A stretch of 64,000 nt of DNA, from NCBI RefSeq assembly GCF_001767395.1, contig NZ_CP017014.1:310001-374000 (forward strand), read 5' to 3'. This DNA comes from Rhodococcus sp. WMMA185. Its GTDB lineage: Bacteria; Actinomycetota; Actinomycetes; Mycobacteriales; Mycobacteriaceae. Position 1 is the first letter of the stretch; every line of letters begins with the position of its first letter. A model generated the notes under the pieces. That model did no database searches and was not told the DNA's origin. It was given only the letters and a program-made list of their open reading frames with translations. Position numbers and translations under genes: made by a program. Shown here in pieces: positions 54,087 through 63,880 of this stretch.

Positions 54087-54998
54087 TCAGTCCCTCTCGA
54101 CGCCGAGGGCGATGCCGCGGGTGGCCAACCAGGGCTGTGGGTCGACCTTGTAGTCACCCGGGAGATGAACCTCGAAGTGCAGGTGCGGTCCGGTGGAGAA
54201 GCCACGGTTGCCCATGGTGGCGATCTGATCGCCGGCCATGACGTGCTGTCCGACCGAAACGGTCGCGGTGTCGATATGTCCGTAGACGGTGACCGTGCCG
54301 TCAGCGTGCAGCAGGCGGACCCACATGCCGAACCCGGAGGCCGGGCCCGCGTCGATGACCTCACCGTCGGCAACCGCCAGGATGGGTGTGCCGATCGCGT
54401 TCGCGATGTCGACGCCCGCATGCATTTCGCCCCAGCGCGCGCCGAAGTGGGAGGTATACGTACCCACGGCGGGGAGGACGAACAGAGGGCGTCGGGCGGC
54501 GGCTTCACGTGCTGCTCGCTCTTCGCTGAAGCGCTGCCCCTTGGCGAGTAGGTTGCTGAACTGCGACATGTCGGTGGGGTTCGCGACGTTGAGGACCTGC
54601 GGCGCGTTCGATTTCGACGTGTCGGTGCCGGTAGCGGTGGAGAACTGAGCGGCCTGCGGTTCCGCGGTCGCTCCTATGTCGCTCGACTGGTCACTGGCGA
54701 GGGCGACCTCCGAGTAATCGGAGTTCGACGATCCGCCGGTGGCAGCGGCCTGGCCGCCCGCGACCACGGCGCCTGCGGCGACAGCGAGAACGGCAGCGCG
54801 ACCCTTGAGGGCCGCCGGGGGAGCGGGGACTCGGTGTGCTCCGCGACGCGGGCGAGAGGATGCGCCCTCGGTCGAGGAGGGAAGCGAATCCGATTCGTTG
54901 AGGGGAGTGAAACCGGGGATTTCAGACTCGGTGTAACGATCCGCCGAACTCGGGAGATATTCGATCGGATCGGAGAAGTAGCTAGGCGTAGGCGTCAC
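54087..54998 (-). CDS. M23-family metallopeptidase (cell-wall endopeptidase)
   Basis: The 303-residue exported protein has an N-terminal polar region, a hydrophobic helix (about residues 70-92, RAAVLAVAAGAVVAGGQ) acting as anchor or late signal, a spacer and an M23/LytM domain (about 190-300). Zinc ligands are HAGVD (MHAGVDIA) and HLH (GPHLHFEV), with a His in YGHID. It would cut peptidoglycan cross-links. GTG 54998 has AGGA upstream; an ATG at 55073 with AGGAGG twelve bases away is an alternative that adds 25 residues. A CRP-like site lies upstream. Confidence 0.88.
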   Translation of the reverse strand: MTPTPSYFSDPIEYLPSSADRYTESEIPGFTPLNESDSLPSSTEGASSRPRRGAHRVPAPPAALKGRAAVLAVAAGAVVAGGQAAATGGSSNSDYSEVALASDQSSDIGATAEPQAAQFSTATGTDTSKSNAPQVLNVANPTDMSQFSNLLAKGQRFSEERAAREAAARRPLFVLPAVGTYTSHFGARWGEMHAGVDIANAIGTPILAVADGEVIDAGPASGFGMWVRLLHADGTVTVYGHIDTATVSVGQHVMAGDQIATMGNRGFSTGPHLHFEVHLPGDYKVDPQPWLATRGIALGVERD

Positions 54999-55138
54999 GT
55001 CATCCTGTCGACCGGACAACCCGTCGTGATGACTTGCGAAACGGCTGGCCGTGAACTCGCTGCGGTGGTGCATGCGGCCGTCCGTCCTCCTGTTCGTGAC
55101 CTGCCTGTGACTTATTACCCGGGCGACGGTAACGAAAC

Positions 55139-55157
55139 GGTTGCGATTCGCGCAACC
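55139..55157. promoter_or_regulatory. Inverted repeat in divergent promoter region
   Basis: GGTTGCG-N5-CGCAACC is a perfect 7-bp-arm repeat between the M23 peptidase and the large membrane protein genes. It may be a transcript hairpin in the peptidase leader or a second operator. Confidence 0.4.
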
Positions 55158-55181
55158 TCGGGGTCCTTAGGGAGGGCTACA

Positions 55182-55197
55182 TGTGATACGCATCACA
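55182..55197. promoter_or_regulatory. CRP/GlxR-type binding site
   Basis: TGTGATACGCATCACA is a perfect palindrome that matches the CRP/GlxR consensus TGTGA-N6-TCACA at every fixed base. It lies in the divergent region between the M23 peptidase (minus strand) and the large membrane protein. Cyclic-AMP regulators of mycobacteria and corynebacteria are known to control rpf-like cell-wall enzymes, so the peptidase is a natural target. Confidence 0.75.
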
Positions 55198-55218
55198 AGC
55201 TGACCTGGGGAAACTGGC

Positions 55219-57249
55219 ATGGCAGATCTGCCGGCTCCATATGTGGTTCGCGCCTGTACGTGCGTGTCATTCACCAGGGTGGGCAGTGTCGAAGCGATAA
55301 CGTGTTCGAATGTGTCGTCATCAACTCGATCTCGGGGTGGACGCAGGGCGGAACCCGAACGTGTTGGTTCGTCCGGCGGTGCCGGTCAGACGAGCATCGA
55401 CGATCCTGATCCCGTCCGCGCCCTGAGGTTCTGCGCGGTCGCAGTTGCCCTCGCGCTCGTCGGTGGCCTGAGTGTGGCGTCGGCGCCATTCCTCCGTGTC
55501 GTTCGATCGGTAGAGGGGGCCGAGTCGCTGTCCGGCGTCGGCCCGGCTGCATTGTGGGCGGCGGTGTTCGCGGTCGCGGCGCCGGTCCTGGCGGTGTGGG
55601 CCCTGCTGGCCCGTCGCGCATCTGTGGCGGGCGCGCTGTTGGCGGGTGCGGGCGCAGTGTCCGTCGGCATGGTCGTCCTCGACACCCAGTTGTGGACCGA
55701 TGCGATCGACGCCAACCGTCTCGAACTCTTCGTGCCCGAGACCGCGGCGGAACTCAGTGCCGGAATAGGCGCGTACGTCGTTCTCGTCGGTCATACGTTG
55801 ATGGCGCTCGCCGGAGCGCTCGGCATGGCCGCCGTTCAGCGTGCGTCGCTCGCAGACGGCTACGGCGGCGCACGCAGCGCCGAACAGGTCGGTCGTGCGA
55901 CGGGTGCGCGTGTCGGCTTCTTGCCGTCCACGGTGGTGGTGCTGGCCGCCTTGGTGCTAGCGGGAGCGTTGTTCGCCCCGTCGTTCGTCTCCGACGATCC
56001 CGTGATTCTCGTGCCGCCGGTGGTCGAGTCATACCTCGCTTCGTCCGCCGGTGCCGGCCTCATGGCGGTAGCCGTCCTGATCGTGGTGGCGTCGGCGCTG
56101 GCTTCCGTTTCCCCGCCCGTTGCATCAGGCGCGCTCGTCGGCGCAGGCCTGGCGGCACTGGGAGTTGTCGGCACCCGTTGGGTCGCCGGGCTCGCCGCCG
56201 GTGACCGCATCGGCCCAGGGCCGGGGGCCGTATGGGGAACCATCGGTGCGGGTGTCCTGGTGCTCGTCGGAATCTTCCTTCCGATGATCGATCGCAGGCG
56301 CGATGAGAAGATCGCGGAGGCCCTTACTGCCCCGGCTCAGCGCCTTACCGCGAGGCAAGGTGCGGTGACGCCCTCCGCGAAGGGCGTCGTGAATGCGGCA
56401 CTTCGGGCCGAGGCTGCCGCGGCACGTGAGCGCATCGCACGATGGCACGTGACCGCAGGCCTCGCGGGGATCGCCAGCGCGGTGCTTGCCGGCGTGGGTG
56501 CTCTGCTCCCGGTTCTCGAGTTCCCTGCGGGCACTGCCCTCCCAGACTTCTTCGCGGTCAGAGTGGTGCTCGTCGCCTCGGTGGTCCTTGCCGCCGGTTG
56601 TGTCTGGTTGCTGCTGTCGGAATTCGCAGCTGCAGTCCGACCCGCCGTCGGGGTGCTGTGGGTGACCATCCCCTTCTCGGTGGCGGCCGTATCGCAAACT
56701 GTGGTCCTTGCCGCCGACGTACCGGGGGTGGGTGTGGGCGTCGGCGCAGTTCTGCTGTGGTGCGCCGTCGCCGTCGCCGCTGTGACGGGCGCATTGACGT
56801 GGTTCGCCGGTTCTGCAGAGCGCGACGAAATCGACAGATCAGAGGAACCACAGACTTCCGCGTCGGTTCTGGTGGTGGGCGGTCTGGGTGCGCTGGCCGC
56901 GTTCGTCGGCCTGGGGTTGCCGCTGTTCCACGGGGCCGACGCGCTAGGCGAGGAGTACGCCCCGGCATCGTTCGCGGAAGTTCCATGGGGACTGGACGTC
57001 TGGGGGCGCCTTCTGCTCGGTGCTGCGGTCGCCCTGGCGGTGGTCGTCGCTTCACGCGCACGCGCCGCCCGAGCGGTGGCACTCCTGCTCGGCTCGGCCG
57101 TTGCGGTGGGGGTGTATCTACTGTCGTGGCCCCTCACACAGGCACGGGTAGCCGAACCCGAAATGGGGGCCGGTGTCGTCCCTACGGCGGTGGGCATAGT
57201 GTTGATTGCAGCTGCCGCGGCCCTCACAAATCGCACCAGGAGTCGGTGA
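55219..57249 (+). CDS. Large polytopic membrane protein, function unknown
   Basis: The 676-residue protein has a polar N-terminus of about 65 residues and then about 14 hydrophobic helices rich in Ala, Val, Gly and Leu, with a charged cytosolic loop near the middle (MIDRRRDEKIAEALTAPAQRL). I do not recognise a transport or enzyme motif. ATG 55219 has GGGGA upstream, but the CRP-like palindrome ends only 21 bases before it, so a later in-frame GTG (55279 or 55312) cannot be excluded. The position is between the M23 peptidase and sucC. Confidence 0.72.
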   Translation: MADLPAPYVVRACTCVSFTRVGSVEAITCSNVSSSTRSRGGRRAEPERVGSSGGAGQTSIDDPDPVRALRFCAVAVALALVGGLSVASAPFLRVVRSVEGAESLSGVGPAALWAAVFAVAAPVLAVWALLARRASVAGALLAGAGAVSVGMVVLDTQLWTDAIDANRLELFVPETAAELSAGIGAYVVLVGHTLMALAGALGMAAVQRASLADGYGGARSAEQVGRATGARVGFLPSTVVVLAALVLAGALFAPSFVSDDPVILVPPVVESYLASSAGAGLMAVAVLIVVASALASVSPPVASGALVGAGLAALGVVGTRWVAGLAAGDRIGPGPGAVWGTIGAGVLVLVGIFLPMIDRRRDEKIAEALTAPAQRLTARQGAVTPSAKGVVNAALRAEAAAARERIARWHVTAGLAGIASAVLAGVGALLPVLEFPAGTALPDFFAVRVVLVASVVLAAGCVWLLLSEFAAAVRPAVGVLWVTIPFSVAAVSQTVVLAADVPGVGVGVGAVLLWCAVAVAAVTGALTWFAGSAERDEIDRSEEPQTSASVLVVGGLGALAAFVGLGLPLFHGADALGEEYAPASFAEVPWGLDVWGRLLLGAAVALAVVVASRARAARAVALLLGSAVAVGVYLLSWPLTQARVAEPEMGAGVVPTAVGIVLIAAAAALTNRTRSR

Positions 57250-57311
57250 GGCTCGCCTCGGTGCTCTTGGCGAGGCTCGCCTCGGTGCTTTTAGCGAGGC
57301 TCGCCTCGGTA
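57248..57311. repeat. 24-bp tandem hairpin repeats before sucC
   Basis: Two full 24-bp units and a 16-base third (starts 57248, 57272, 57296) each begin GAGGCTCGCCTCGGT, whose core GAGGC-TC-GCCTC is palindromic. They start within the stop codon of the membrane protein gene. Possible roles are terminator, RNA stabiliser or protein-binding array; the sucC start lies about 130 bp further on. Confidence 0.85.
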
Positions 57312-57442
57312 CCCCATATTGCGTGATGTGGCACACATGGCATACGTGTGGGCGCGGATTGGGTCCGGCAACTGGCTAAAGTCCAAAACAGACCCGCTCC
57401 TACCCCTCGAGCGGGTGTCAACGCAGACGAGACGGTGAGCAG

Positions 57443-58612
57443 ATGGATCTCTTCGAATACCAGGCGAAGGAACTCTTCGCCAAGCATCAGGTGCCGACTT
57501 CGGCTGGACGTGTTACCGACACGGTTGCCGGCGCGCGCGAGATTGCCGAAGAAATCGGCAAGCCCGTGATGGTCAAGGCGCAGGTCAAGGTCGGCGGCCG
57601 CGGCAAGGCGGGCGGCGTCAAATACTCCGCCGACGTCGAGGCCGCACAGGCGAACGCCGAGGCGATCTTGGGTCTCGACATCAAGGGCCATGTCGTCAAG
57701 AAGTTGCTGGTTGCCGAGGCGAGCGACATTGCGGAGGAGTACTACATCTCCTTCTTGCTCGACCGCACCAATCGCACCTACCTGGCCATGTGCTCGGTGG
57801 AGGGCGGCGTCGAGATCGAGGTCACCGCAGAGGAAAACCCCGACGCTCTCGCCAAGATCCCCGTCGATGCCGTCAAGGGCGTCGACCTCGCGTTCGCGCG
57901 CAGCATTGCCGAGGCCGGGAAGCTGCCCGCCGAGGTGCTCGACGCCGCGGCTGTGACCATTCAGAAGCTCTGGGAGGTCTTCATCAAAGAAGACGCTCTC
58001 CTCGTGGAGGTCAACCCCCTCGTCCGCACACCGGACGACCAGATCCTCGCCCTCGACGGCAAGGTCACGCTGGATGAGAACGCTGCGTTCCGTCAGCCCG
58101 GTCACGAGGCGTTCGAGGACAAGGACGCCACAGACCCGCTCGAATTGAAGGCCAAGGAGAACGACCTCAACTACGTCAAGCTGGACGGCCAGGTCGGCAT
58201 CATCGGCAATGGTGCCGGATTGGTCATGTCAACACTGGACGTCGTCGCGTACGCCGGTGAGAAGCATGGCGGCGTAAAGCCTGCCAACTTCCTCGATATC
58301 GGTGGCGGTGCTTCGGCGGAGGTCATGGCGAACGGTCTCGACGTCATCCTGAACGATGCTCAAGTCAAGAGCGTGTTCGTGAATGTCTTCGGTGGCATCA
58401 CCGCGTGCGACGCGGTAGCCAACGGCATCGTAGGCGCGCTGAAGACCCTGGGCGACGAGACAAACAAGCCGCTGGTCGTGCGCCTGGACGGCAACAACGT
58501 CGAAGAGGGTCGTCGCATCCTCGCCGAGGCCAACCACCCGCTGGTAACGGTTGTCGCAACCATGGACGAGGCCGCCGACAAAGCCGCCGAGCTCGCGTTC
58601 GCAGCGAAGTAA
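57443..58612 (+). CDS. sucC: Succinyl-CoA ligase (ADP/GDP-forming) beta subunit
   Basis: The 389-residue beta subunit binds nucleotide and the succinate/CoA site of the TCA-cycle succinyl-CoA synthetase. Its N-terminal ATP-grasp domain ([12 protein letters not shown] at the start, [17 protein letters not shown] near residue 45) is followed by the CoA-ligase domain ([15 protein letters not shown] near residue 250, [17 protein letters not shown]). ATG 57443 opens with a classic family start. It is 14 bp upstream of sucD, with which it forms an operon. Confidence 0.97.
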   Translation: MDLFEYQAKELFAKHQVPTSAGRVTDTVAGAREIAEEIGKPVMVKAQVKVGGRGKAGGVKYSADVEAAQANAEAILGLDIKGHVVKKLLVAEASDIAEEYYISFLLDRTNRTYLAMCSVEGGVEIEVTAEENPDALAKIPVDAVKGVDLAFARSIAEAGKLPAEVLDAAAVTIQKLWEVFIKEDALLVEVNPLVRTPDDQILALDGKVTLDENAAFRQPGHEAFEDKDATDPLELKAKENDLNYVKLDGQVGIIGNGAGLVMSTLDVVAYAGEKHGGVKPANFLDIGGGASAEVMANGLDVILNDAQVKSVFVNVFGGITACDAVANGIVGALKTLGDETNKPLVVRLDGNNVEEGRRILAEANHPLVTVVATMDEAADKAAELAFAAK

Positions 58613-58626
58613 GGGATCACAGAACA

Positions 58627-59541
58627 ATGGCAATTTTCTTGACCAAGGACTCCAAGGTCATCGTCCAGGGCATCACCGGCGGCGAGGGCACCAAGCACAC
58701 CGCTTTGATGCTGAAGTCCGGCACCCAGGTTGTCGGTGGTGTCAACGCGCGCAAGGCCGGCACCAAGGTCGCGCACACCGACAAGGACGGAAACCCGGTC
58801 GAGCTGCCGGTTTTCGCAACAGTCGAGGAGGCCATGAAGGAGACCGGCGCGGACGTGTCGATCGCCTTCGTTCCCCCGGCCTTCTCGAAGGACGCCATCG
58901 TCGAGGCCATCGATGCGGAGATCCCGCTGCTCGTGGTCATCACCGAAGGCATCCCGGTGCAGGACTCCGCGTATGCGTGGGCCTACAACGTCGACAAGGG
59001 CAACAAGACCCGCATCATCGGGCCCAACTGCCCCGGAATCATCACCCCGGGCGAGGCACTCGTCGGCATCACCCCGGCCAACATCACGGGCAAGGGTCCG
59101 GTCGGTTTGGTCTCCAAGTCGGGCACCCTGACCTACCAGATGATGTTCGAGCTGCGTGAGTTCGGTTTCTCCACCGCCATCGGTATCGGCGGTGACCCGG
59201 TCATCGGTACCACTCACATCGACGCGATCGAGGCATTCGAGAAGGATCCCGAGACCAAGGTGATCGTGATGATCGGTGAGATCGGTGGCGATGCCGAGGA
59301 GCGTGCTGCCGACTACATCAAGGCCAACGTCACCAAGCCGGTCGTCGGCTACGTGGCAGGCTTCACCGCCCCGGAGGGCAAGACAATGGGCCACGCAGGC
59401 GCCATCGTCTCCGGTTCTTCGGGAACAGCACAGGCCAAGAAGGACGCCCTCGAGGCTGCCGGAGTCAAGGTTGGCAAGACTCCGTCCGAGACTGCTGAGC
59501 TCGCTCGCGAGATTCTGCAGAGCCTGTCCGTTCAGGCCTGA
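58627..59541 (+). CDS. sucD: Succinyl-CoA ligase alpha subunit
   Basis: The 304-residue alpha subunit carries the CoA-binding Rossmann domain ([18 protein letters not shown] at the start) and the active-site His that is phosphorylated during catalysis, in [15 protein letters not shown] (His near residue 255). [14 protein letters not shown] and [10 protein letters not shown] are further family segments. Start is ATG 58627. Together with SucC it makes ATP or GTP from succinyl-CoA. A long hairpin follows the stop. Confidence 0.97.
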   Translation: MAIFLTKDSKVIVQGITGGEGTKHTALMLKSGTQVVGGVNARKAGTKVAHTDKDGNPVELPVFATVEEAMKETGADVSIAFVPPAFSKDAIVEAIDAEIPLLVVITEGIPVQDSAYAWAYNVDKGNKTRIIGPNCPGIITPGEALVGITPANITGKGPVGLVSKSGTLTYQMMFELREFGFSTAIGIGGDPVIGTTHIDAIEAFEKDPETKVIVMIGEIGGDAEERAADYIKANVTKPVVGYVAGFTAPEGKTMGHAGAIVSGSSGTAQAKKDALEAAGVKVGKTPSETAELAREILQSLSVQA

Positions 59542-59553
59542 CCGCTCGGCGTC

Positions 59554-59595
59554 GGTTCGTGGCCGGTGTGTCCCGGGGATCACCGGCCACGAACC
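59554..59595. terminator. Bidirectional hairpin after sucD
   Basis: A perfect 15-bp stem (GGTTCGTGGCCGGTG and its complement) with a 12-base loop lies between the convergent sucD and YigZ-family genes and can end both transcripts. Confidence 0.85.
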
Positions 59596-59599
59596 CCCG

Positions 59600-60226
59600 T
59601 CAGGCGTCAACCCACATCTCGCCAGCCGGATCGAGTGTCCCCGCTCCGGATGTGGCGGCCGCGACCATCTCCGCCAGTTCCGTCGAGTCGTGCGCAACTA
59701 GCGTGAGGACAGCACGCTCCCCGTAGGTCGTGTGCACTACACCCACGCCCCGCGCTCGAAGCTCGGCCTCTACTCGTCCCGCCTCGGAGTGCTCCACCGC
59801 AAGCGTGTACAGGTGACGGCGTTCTCGTCGCACGAGTGGAGCGATGTCGAGTGCAGCGCTCACCGCGCCGGAGTAGGCGCGCACCAATCCGCCTGCCCCC
59901 AACTTGATTCCCCCGAAGTACCTCGTCACCACCACCACGACATCGACCAATTCGCGTGCACGAAGGACCTGAAGCATCGGCACACCCGCGGTGCCACCCG
60001 GTTCGCCGTCATCGTTTGCGCGCTCGACTCGGTCGCTCGGTCCGTCGCCGACGATGTATGCCGAACAATGATGTCGCGCATCGGAGTAGGCGCGGCGCTG
60101 CTCCTGTACGAACCCGTGCGCGGCCCCGGAATCCTCAACGCGCCGAACTGCCGCGATGAAGCGCGAATGTTTCACCTCCGTCTCCACGGATACAGTCGTG
60201 GCGCGCGGTGCGAGGGTGAAGGGCAT
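59600..60226 (-). CDS. YigZ/IMPACT family protein
   Basis: The 208-residue protein has the UPF0029/Impact N-terminal domain ([66 protein letters not shown]) and a ferredoxin-like C-terminal domain. Eukaryotic IMPACT regulates GCN2; in bacteria the role is unknown, perhaps translation-linked. ATG 60226 has GGAGATGAT upstream. It diverges from the DUF5336 protein gene. Confidence 0.9.
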   Translation of the reverse strand: MPFTLAPRATTVSVETEVKHSRFIAAVRRVEDSGAAHGFVQEQRRAYSDARHHCSAYIVGDGPSDRVERANDDGEPGGTAGVPMLQVLRARELVDVVVVVTRYFGGIKLGAGGLVRAYSGAVSAALDIAPLVRRERRHLYTLAVEHSEAGRVEAELRARGVGVVHTTYGERAVLTLVAHDSTELAEMVAAATSGAGTLDPAGEMWVDA

Positions 60227-60337
60227 CTGATCATCATCTCCTGGCAGGTGCGCAGATCGAGCCGCTGCTCGATGGCTACCCGTAAGCTAACGTCGGAAGG
60301 GCGCACGCAGACGAGTACCTGTCGACTAGGAGAAGTC

Positions 60338-61513
60338 ATGACGTATACCCCTGGAGGGTCGAGCTATGGTCCGCCCGCGAAACCAGCGGAGGGGGGCGAA
60401 TCCAGGGGTCTGGGCTTCTTCCTCCTGGTCGGCGTCGCCGGTCTCGGTGCGGTGAACCTGCTACTCGGGTTCGCGCCTTACGCCACTATCAGAGACACGT
60501 TCAGGGAAGGGTCCGCCAACTCCTTCGAGGTTCTCGGCGTAACCGGCTTAGGACTCCTGCTTCTCGGCGGCCTGCTCGCGGCGGTATCTCTCCTTCCGAA
60601 GCAGTCGTACGTGGGCGCGGCAGCCGCATCGACGATAGCGGGTTGGGTTCTCGCGCTGTTGATTTTCCTCTACGTCGAGGTCAATGCGGGTTGGGGTGCG
60701 ATCCTGATCCTCATCCTCGGATTCGTGCAGTCGGCCGTAGCCATCGCAGCTTTGCTGTTCGAGGCGGGGGTCCTCGAGCAGTCCTCGTCCTCGCCTTCCC
60801 CTGCAGCAGGTTTCGGCCAGCCGGGTCAGCCAGGCGAGGCGTCGAAGGGTTACGGTCAGCCGCCGCAGCAATCGTATGGCCAGCAACCGCAGGGCTACGG
60901 TCAGCCGCCGCAGCAATCGTATGGCCAGCAACCGCAAGGCTACGGTCAGCCGCCGCAGCAATCGTATGGCCAGCAACCGCAAGGCTACGGTCAGCCGCCG
61001 CAGGGTTACGGCCAGCAGAATCAGCCAGGTTACGGCCCATCGGGTTACGGCCAGCCAACCTACGGCCAGCCAACCTACGGCCAGTCAGGCTACGGCCAGC
61101 AGGGTCAGCCGTCGCCGAGCCAGGCCGGCGGATATGGCCAACGCTATGGGCAAGCGCCACAGCCGCAGCAGGGTTACGGAGCCGGTGCAGGGTCCGCGTC
61201 CACGCCGTACGACGCCCCGACGACCGCGTACCAGCAACCGCAAGGCCCCGCCACTCCGCAGACCCCCGCCTCGCCATCCCCGACCGGACCGGGCGACGCC
61301 GGCGACGATTCGGCTCGGCAAGAGTCACCGGCTTCAGACACTCAGTCCGAGCCCTCGCCGGAGGAGCGAACGCTGGAATACGGTGAGGAACCGGCTGCCG
61401 AGCAGCAGCCCGGTTCAGGCGACAAGGCCGAAGACGATAGCGGAATCCCGCCGACCGAGGCGTTCGACTCGCTTGCCGTCAGGGACGACGAGGACGACAA
61501 ACAAGACAAGTAG
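60338..61513 (+). CDS. 34-kDa antigen-like membrane protein (DUF5336 family) with YGQ repeat tail
   Basis: The 391-residue protein has four N-terminal transmembrane helices (about 25-145, with [24 protein letters not shown]) and a long disordered C-terminus of [15 protein letters not shown] repeats turning acidic at the end. The layout is that of the mycobacterial 34-kDa antigen family, implicated in cell envelope and growth-pole contexts. ATG 60338 has AGGAGAAG upstream; a much longer in-frame extension overlaps the YigZ gene and was rejected. A strong terminator hairpin follows. Confidence 0.88.
   Translation: MTYTPGGSSYGPPAKPAEGGESRGLGFFLLVGVAGLGAVNLLLGFAPYATIRDTFREGSANSFEVLGVTGLGLLLLGGLLAAVSLLPKQSYVGAAAASTIAGWVLALLIFLYVEVNAGWGAILILILGFVQSAVAIAALLFEAGVLEQSSSSPSPAAGFGQPGQPGEASKGYGQPPQQSYGQQPQGYGQPPQQSYGQQPQGYGQPPQQSYGQQPQGYGQPPQGYGQQNQPGYGPSGYGQPTYGQPTYGQSGYGQQGQPSPSQAGGYGQRYGQAPQPQQGYGAGAGSASTPYDAPTTAYQQPQGPATPQTPASPSPTGPGDAGDDSARQESPASDTQSEPSPEERTLEYGEEPAAEQQPGSGDKAEDDSGIPPTEAFDSLAVRDDEDDKQDK
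60848..61003. repeat. 45-bp tandem repeat encoding [15 protein letters not shown]
   Basis: Three full 45-bp copies (60848-60892, 60893-60937, 60938-60982) and a partial fourth of 21 bases lie in frame. Copies 2 and 3 are identical at every base and copy 1 differs at two third positions, which indicates recent slippage or unequal crossing over. Confidence 0.92.
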
Positions 61514-61527
61514 GATCCAGCGAGCAG

Positions 61528-61559
61528 GTGGCCTCCGACCGAGTGTGGTCGGAGGCCAC
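61528..61559 (+). terminator. Hairpin terminator after the DUF5336 gene
   Basis: A perfect 13-bp stem (GTGGCCTCCGACC and its complement) with a 6-base loop begins 15 bases after the stop codon and is followed by TTCTGT. Confidence 0.85.
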
Positions 61560-61614
61560 TTCTGTCCGGCGCGCCTGCCCGTCGCCGTATCGTCGGAGTG
61601 TCACTCTCGAGGGG

Positions 61615-63123
61615 ATGAGTCCATTGATTGATCGTGCGCAGGGCACTGCTCGGGGCACCGGAGGGCGAAAATCCGCTGACGCCGAGCGGCGAGTCCGTCG
61701 GCAGCGACCGGTTCCGGATACTGAAGTCGACGAGACGCGGATGCTGCTGACTCTCGCGTTCCGGCCGGCTGCTGTCACCGTCGTCCTGCTCTCGACATTG
61801 ATTGTGGTGACGCTGGTCGTGGCCAGCAGCGACTTGACGGGAACGTTCGGGGCCATCGCCGCGGGGTGGCTGGCGATCCATCAGGTGCCTTTGACGATTG
61901 AAGGCACCACGCTCGGTGTTCTCCCGCTGTTCCCGACCCTCGGCCTGGGGTGGGCGGTCGCTCGAGGCTGCGCGGCAGCCGTGACACCGGAATCCTCGCC
62001 ACGGCAGGCCTTCCGAGTCATCGGCGCAGCCGTCGCCGGGCCACTGGTCGTTACGGCCATCGCGCTAGCCGTGATCGCGGACGCGTCCGCCGTAATTCCA
62101 CTGTCCTCGCCGCACGCGCTCACGGCGTTCGCGTGGGTGTTCTTCGTGCACCTGCTCGCGGCGGCGATCGGAGTCGTTGCCGCGACATGGCCGACGCTCG
62201 GCGCGCACGTACCGTCTTGGGCCCGCGACGCGGTCCGGCCGGGACTGCGCGCGATGATGGCCATACTCGGCGCCGGTGCGGGCGCGGTCACGATTTCGCT
62301 GCTGATGGGGTGGTCGACAGTCGGCTCGCTTCTCGAACGCGGCGATGACACCGTCGGAATGCTGGGGCTGACGATCCTGTCGGTGCTCTATCTGCCGAAC
62401 GTCGTAGTCGGTGCCGCCGCTGCTCTCACGGGAGCGACTGCGCAATTCGGTGATGTCTCGGTCAGTGTCTTCGGTAACGTCGGCGGTTCGCTACCTCCGC
62501 TGCCGCTACTCGGTGCGGTTCCCGACGGAGTCGCCGGTGGTTTCTGGCCGGCCTTGCTGGTGATTCCACTGCTGATCGGAGTCGTGCTCGGACGGGATTG
62601 TGGGCGCCGGATCGACGGCCAGCAGGCCTTGTTCGCCGTGCTGATCGCGGCCGCCGGTGTGGGCATCATCTTGTCGGTACTCGGACTCGTGTCGGGAGGC
62701 AGGCTCGGTGCGTTCGGAATGGTTCAGTTCGGCTGGTGGGTCTTCGGGTTGCTGACGTTCGCGTGGCTGGCGTTCGCGGGGGCGGCGACGGCGGTAATCG
62801 TGGTCTGGCACCACGGCCGCGGCGAAACCGGGGAAGCCGAGTCCGGGTTGGATGAGAAGGACGAGGAGCCTCGACTACCCGGCGCGCAGGACGTACGTGC
62901 CATCGCCGCTCCAGTCGGCGAGGAGTCATCGATTCTGCCCGGTGACCCCGCTACCGGTGTCATAGAGGCCGAACTGGTTGATGACTCGGGCGCACCCACG
63001 ACATCCGAACCGCCGACGGTGGTTGCGGTTGGGGCCGGGGTCGTCGACGCGGAAATCGAAGTCGACGAGGTCGCGAACCCCGAAGTGGACCTGCCAGAGG
63101 AGTCCACACCTCCCAGCGACTAG
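61615..63123 (+). CDS. DUF6350-like polytopic membrane protein
   Basis: The protein of about 502 residues has a basic N-terminus, about 10 hydrophobic helices (from LAFRPAAVTVVLLSTLIVVTLV onward) and an acidic C-terminal tail rich in Glu, Asp, Pro and Val. It matches the actinobacterial membrane protein next to purN (Rv0955 by position). The start is ATG 61615, although GAGGGG abuts it directly; TTG 61624 would give better spacing. Function unknown. Confidence 0.82.
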   Translation: MSPLIDRAQGTARGTGGRKSADAERRVRRQRPVPDTEVDETRMLLTLAFRPAAVTVVLLSTLIVVTLVVASSDLTGTFGAIAAGWLAIHQVPLTIEGTTLGVLPLFPTLGLGWAVARGCAAAVTPESSPRQAFRVIGAAVAGPLVVTAIALAVIADASAVIPLSSPHALTAFAWVFFVHLLAAAIGVVAATWPTLGAHVPSWARDAVRPGLRAMMAILGAGAGAVTISLLMGWSTVGSLLERGDDTVGMLGLTILSVLYLPNVVVGAAAALTGATAQFGDVSVSVFGNVGGSLPPLPLLGAVPDGVAGGFWPALLVIPLLIGVVLGRDCGRRIDGQQALFAVLIAAAGVGIILSVLGLVSGGRLGAFGMVQFGWWVFGLLTFAWLAFAGAATAVIVVWHHGRGETGEAESGLDEKDEEPRLPGAQDVRAIAAPVGEESSILPGDPATGVIEAELVDDSGAPTTSEPPTVVAVGAGVVDAEIEVDEVANPEVDLPEESTPPSD

Positions 63124-63190
63124 GCTCTTGGGCGGTTGGCGTTTCGACCGCCACCTTGCCACTCGTCCTTCGGTTCACCCGGCCTAACGA

Positions 63191-63880
63191 TTGTTCAGGA
63201 GTAGAGCGCTGACTTCCTCGCGTGACCACCTCAGGCCTACGACGGAGGCTTCGGACTCGTCGGTGGCGCGCCCACCCGCGCGGGTCGTCGTACTCGCATC
63301 TGGTGCGGGAACCCTGTTGAAGTCGCTGATCGAGGCGTCGAGGGCCGACGGGTACCCGGCGAAAATCGTCGCCGTTGGCGTCGACCGCGACTGCGGCGCC
63401 ATCGAGCACGCGGAGGCCGCGGGGGTCGAGCACTTCCGCGTCAGCCTCTCCGAGCATACGGACCGGGCCGCCTGGGATACCGCACTCACCGAGGCCGTGG
63501 CGGCGCATCAGCCATCGCTTGTCGTATCGGCCGGATTCATGAAGATCCTCGGTCCCGTGTTCCTGGGCCGCTTCGGTGGGCGAATCATCAATTCGCATCC
63601 CGCGTTGCTGCCTGCATTTCCTGGCGCGCACGCGGTCCGCGATGCGCTGGCGTACGGCGTGAAGGTGTCGGGATCGACTGTCCACCTGGTGGATGCCGGA
63701 GTGGACACGGGCCCGATTCTCGCGCAGGAGGCTGTGCAGGTGCTCGACGGCGACGACGAACCGACGCTGCACGAGCGAATCAAGACTGTGGAGCGACGAA
63801 TGCTGGCGGAGGTTGTCGCCGCTGTCGCGACACGTGGAGTTGTATCCGATGGACGAAAGGCCGTGATCCCGAGTGAGTGA
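63191..63880 (+). CDS. purN: Phosphoribosylglycinamide formyltransferase (GART)
   Basis: The protein of about 229 residues transfers a formyl group from 10-formyl-tetrahydrofolate to GAR in purine synthesis. It has [15 protein letters not shown] (N-terminal phosphate site), the catalytic Asn/His in [12 protein letters not shown] and the Asp in DAGVDTGPI. The start is unclear: TTG 63191 has no preceding Shine-Dalgarno, while AGGAG at 63197-63201 sits seven bases before a CTG at 63209; GTG 63263 is a third option. The stop overlaps the purH start by 8 bp. Confidence 0.93.
   Translation: MFRSRALTSSRDHLRPTTEASDSSVARPPARVVVLASGAGTLLKSLIEASRADGYPAKIVAVGVDRDCGAIEHAEAAGVEHFRVSLSEHTDRAAWDTALTEAVAAHQPSLVVSAGFMKILGPVFLGRFGGRIINSHPALLPAFPGAHAVRDALAYGVKVSGSTVHLVDAGVDTGPILAQEAVQVLDGDDEPTLHERIKTVERRMLAEVVAAVATRGVVSDGRKAVIPSE

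Noticed and set aside
59732-60337. N-terminal extension of the DUF5336 gene through the YigZ gene
   Set aside because: The extension is antisense to the YigZ-family protein; ATG 60338 has a strong AGGAGAAG and begins at the conserved N-terminus.
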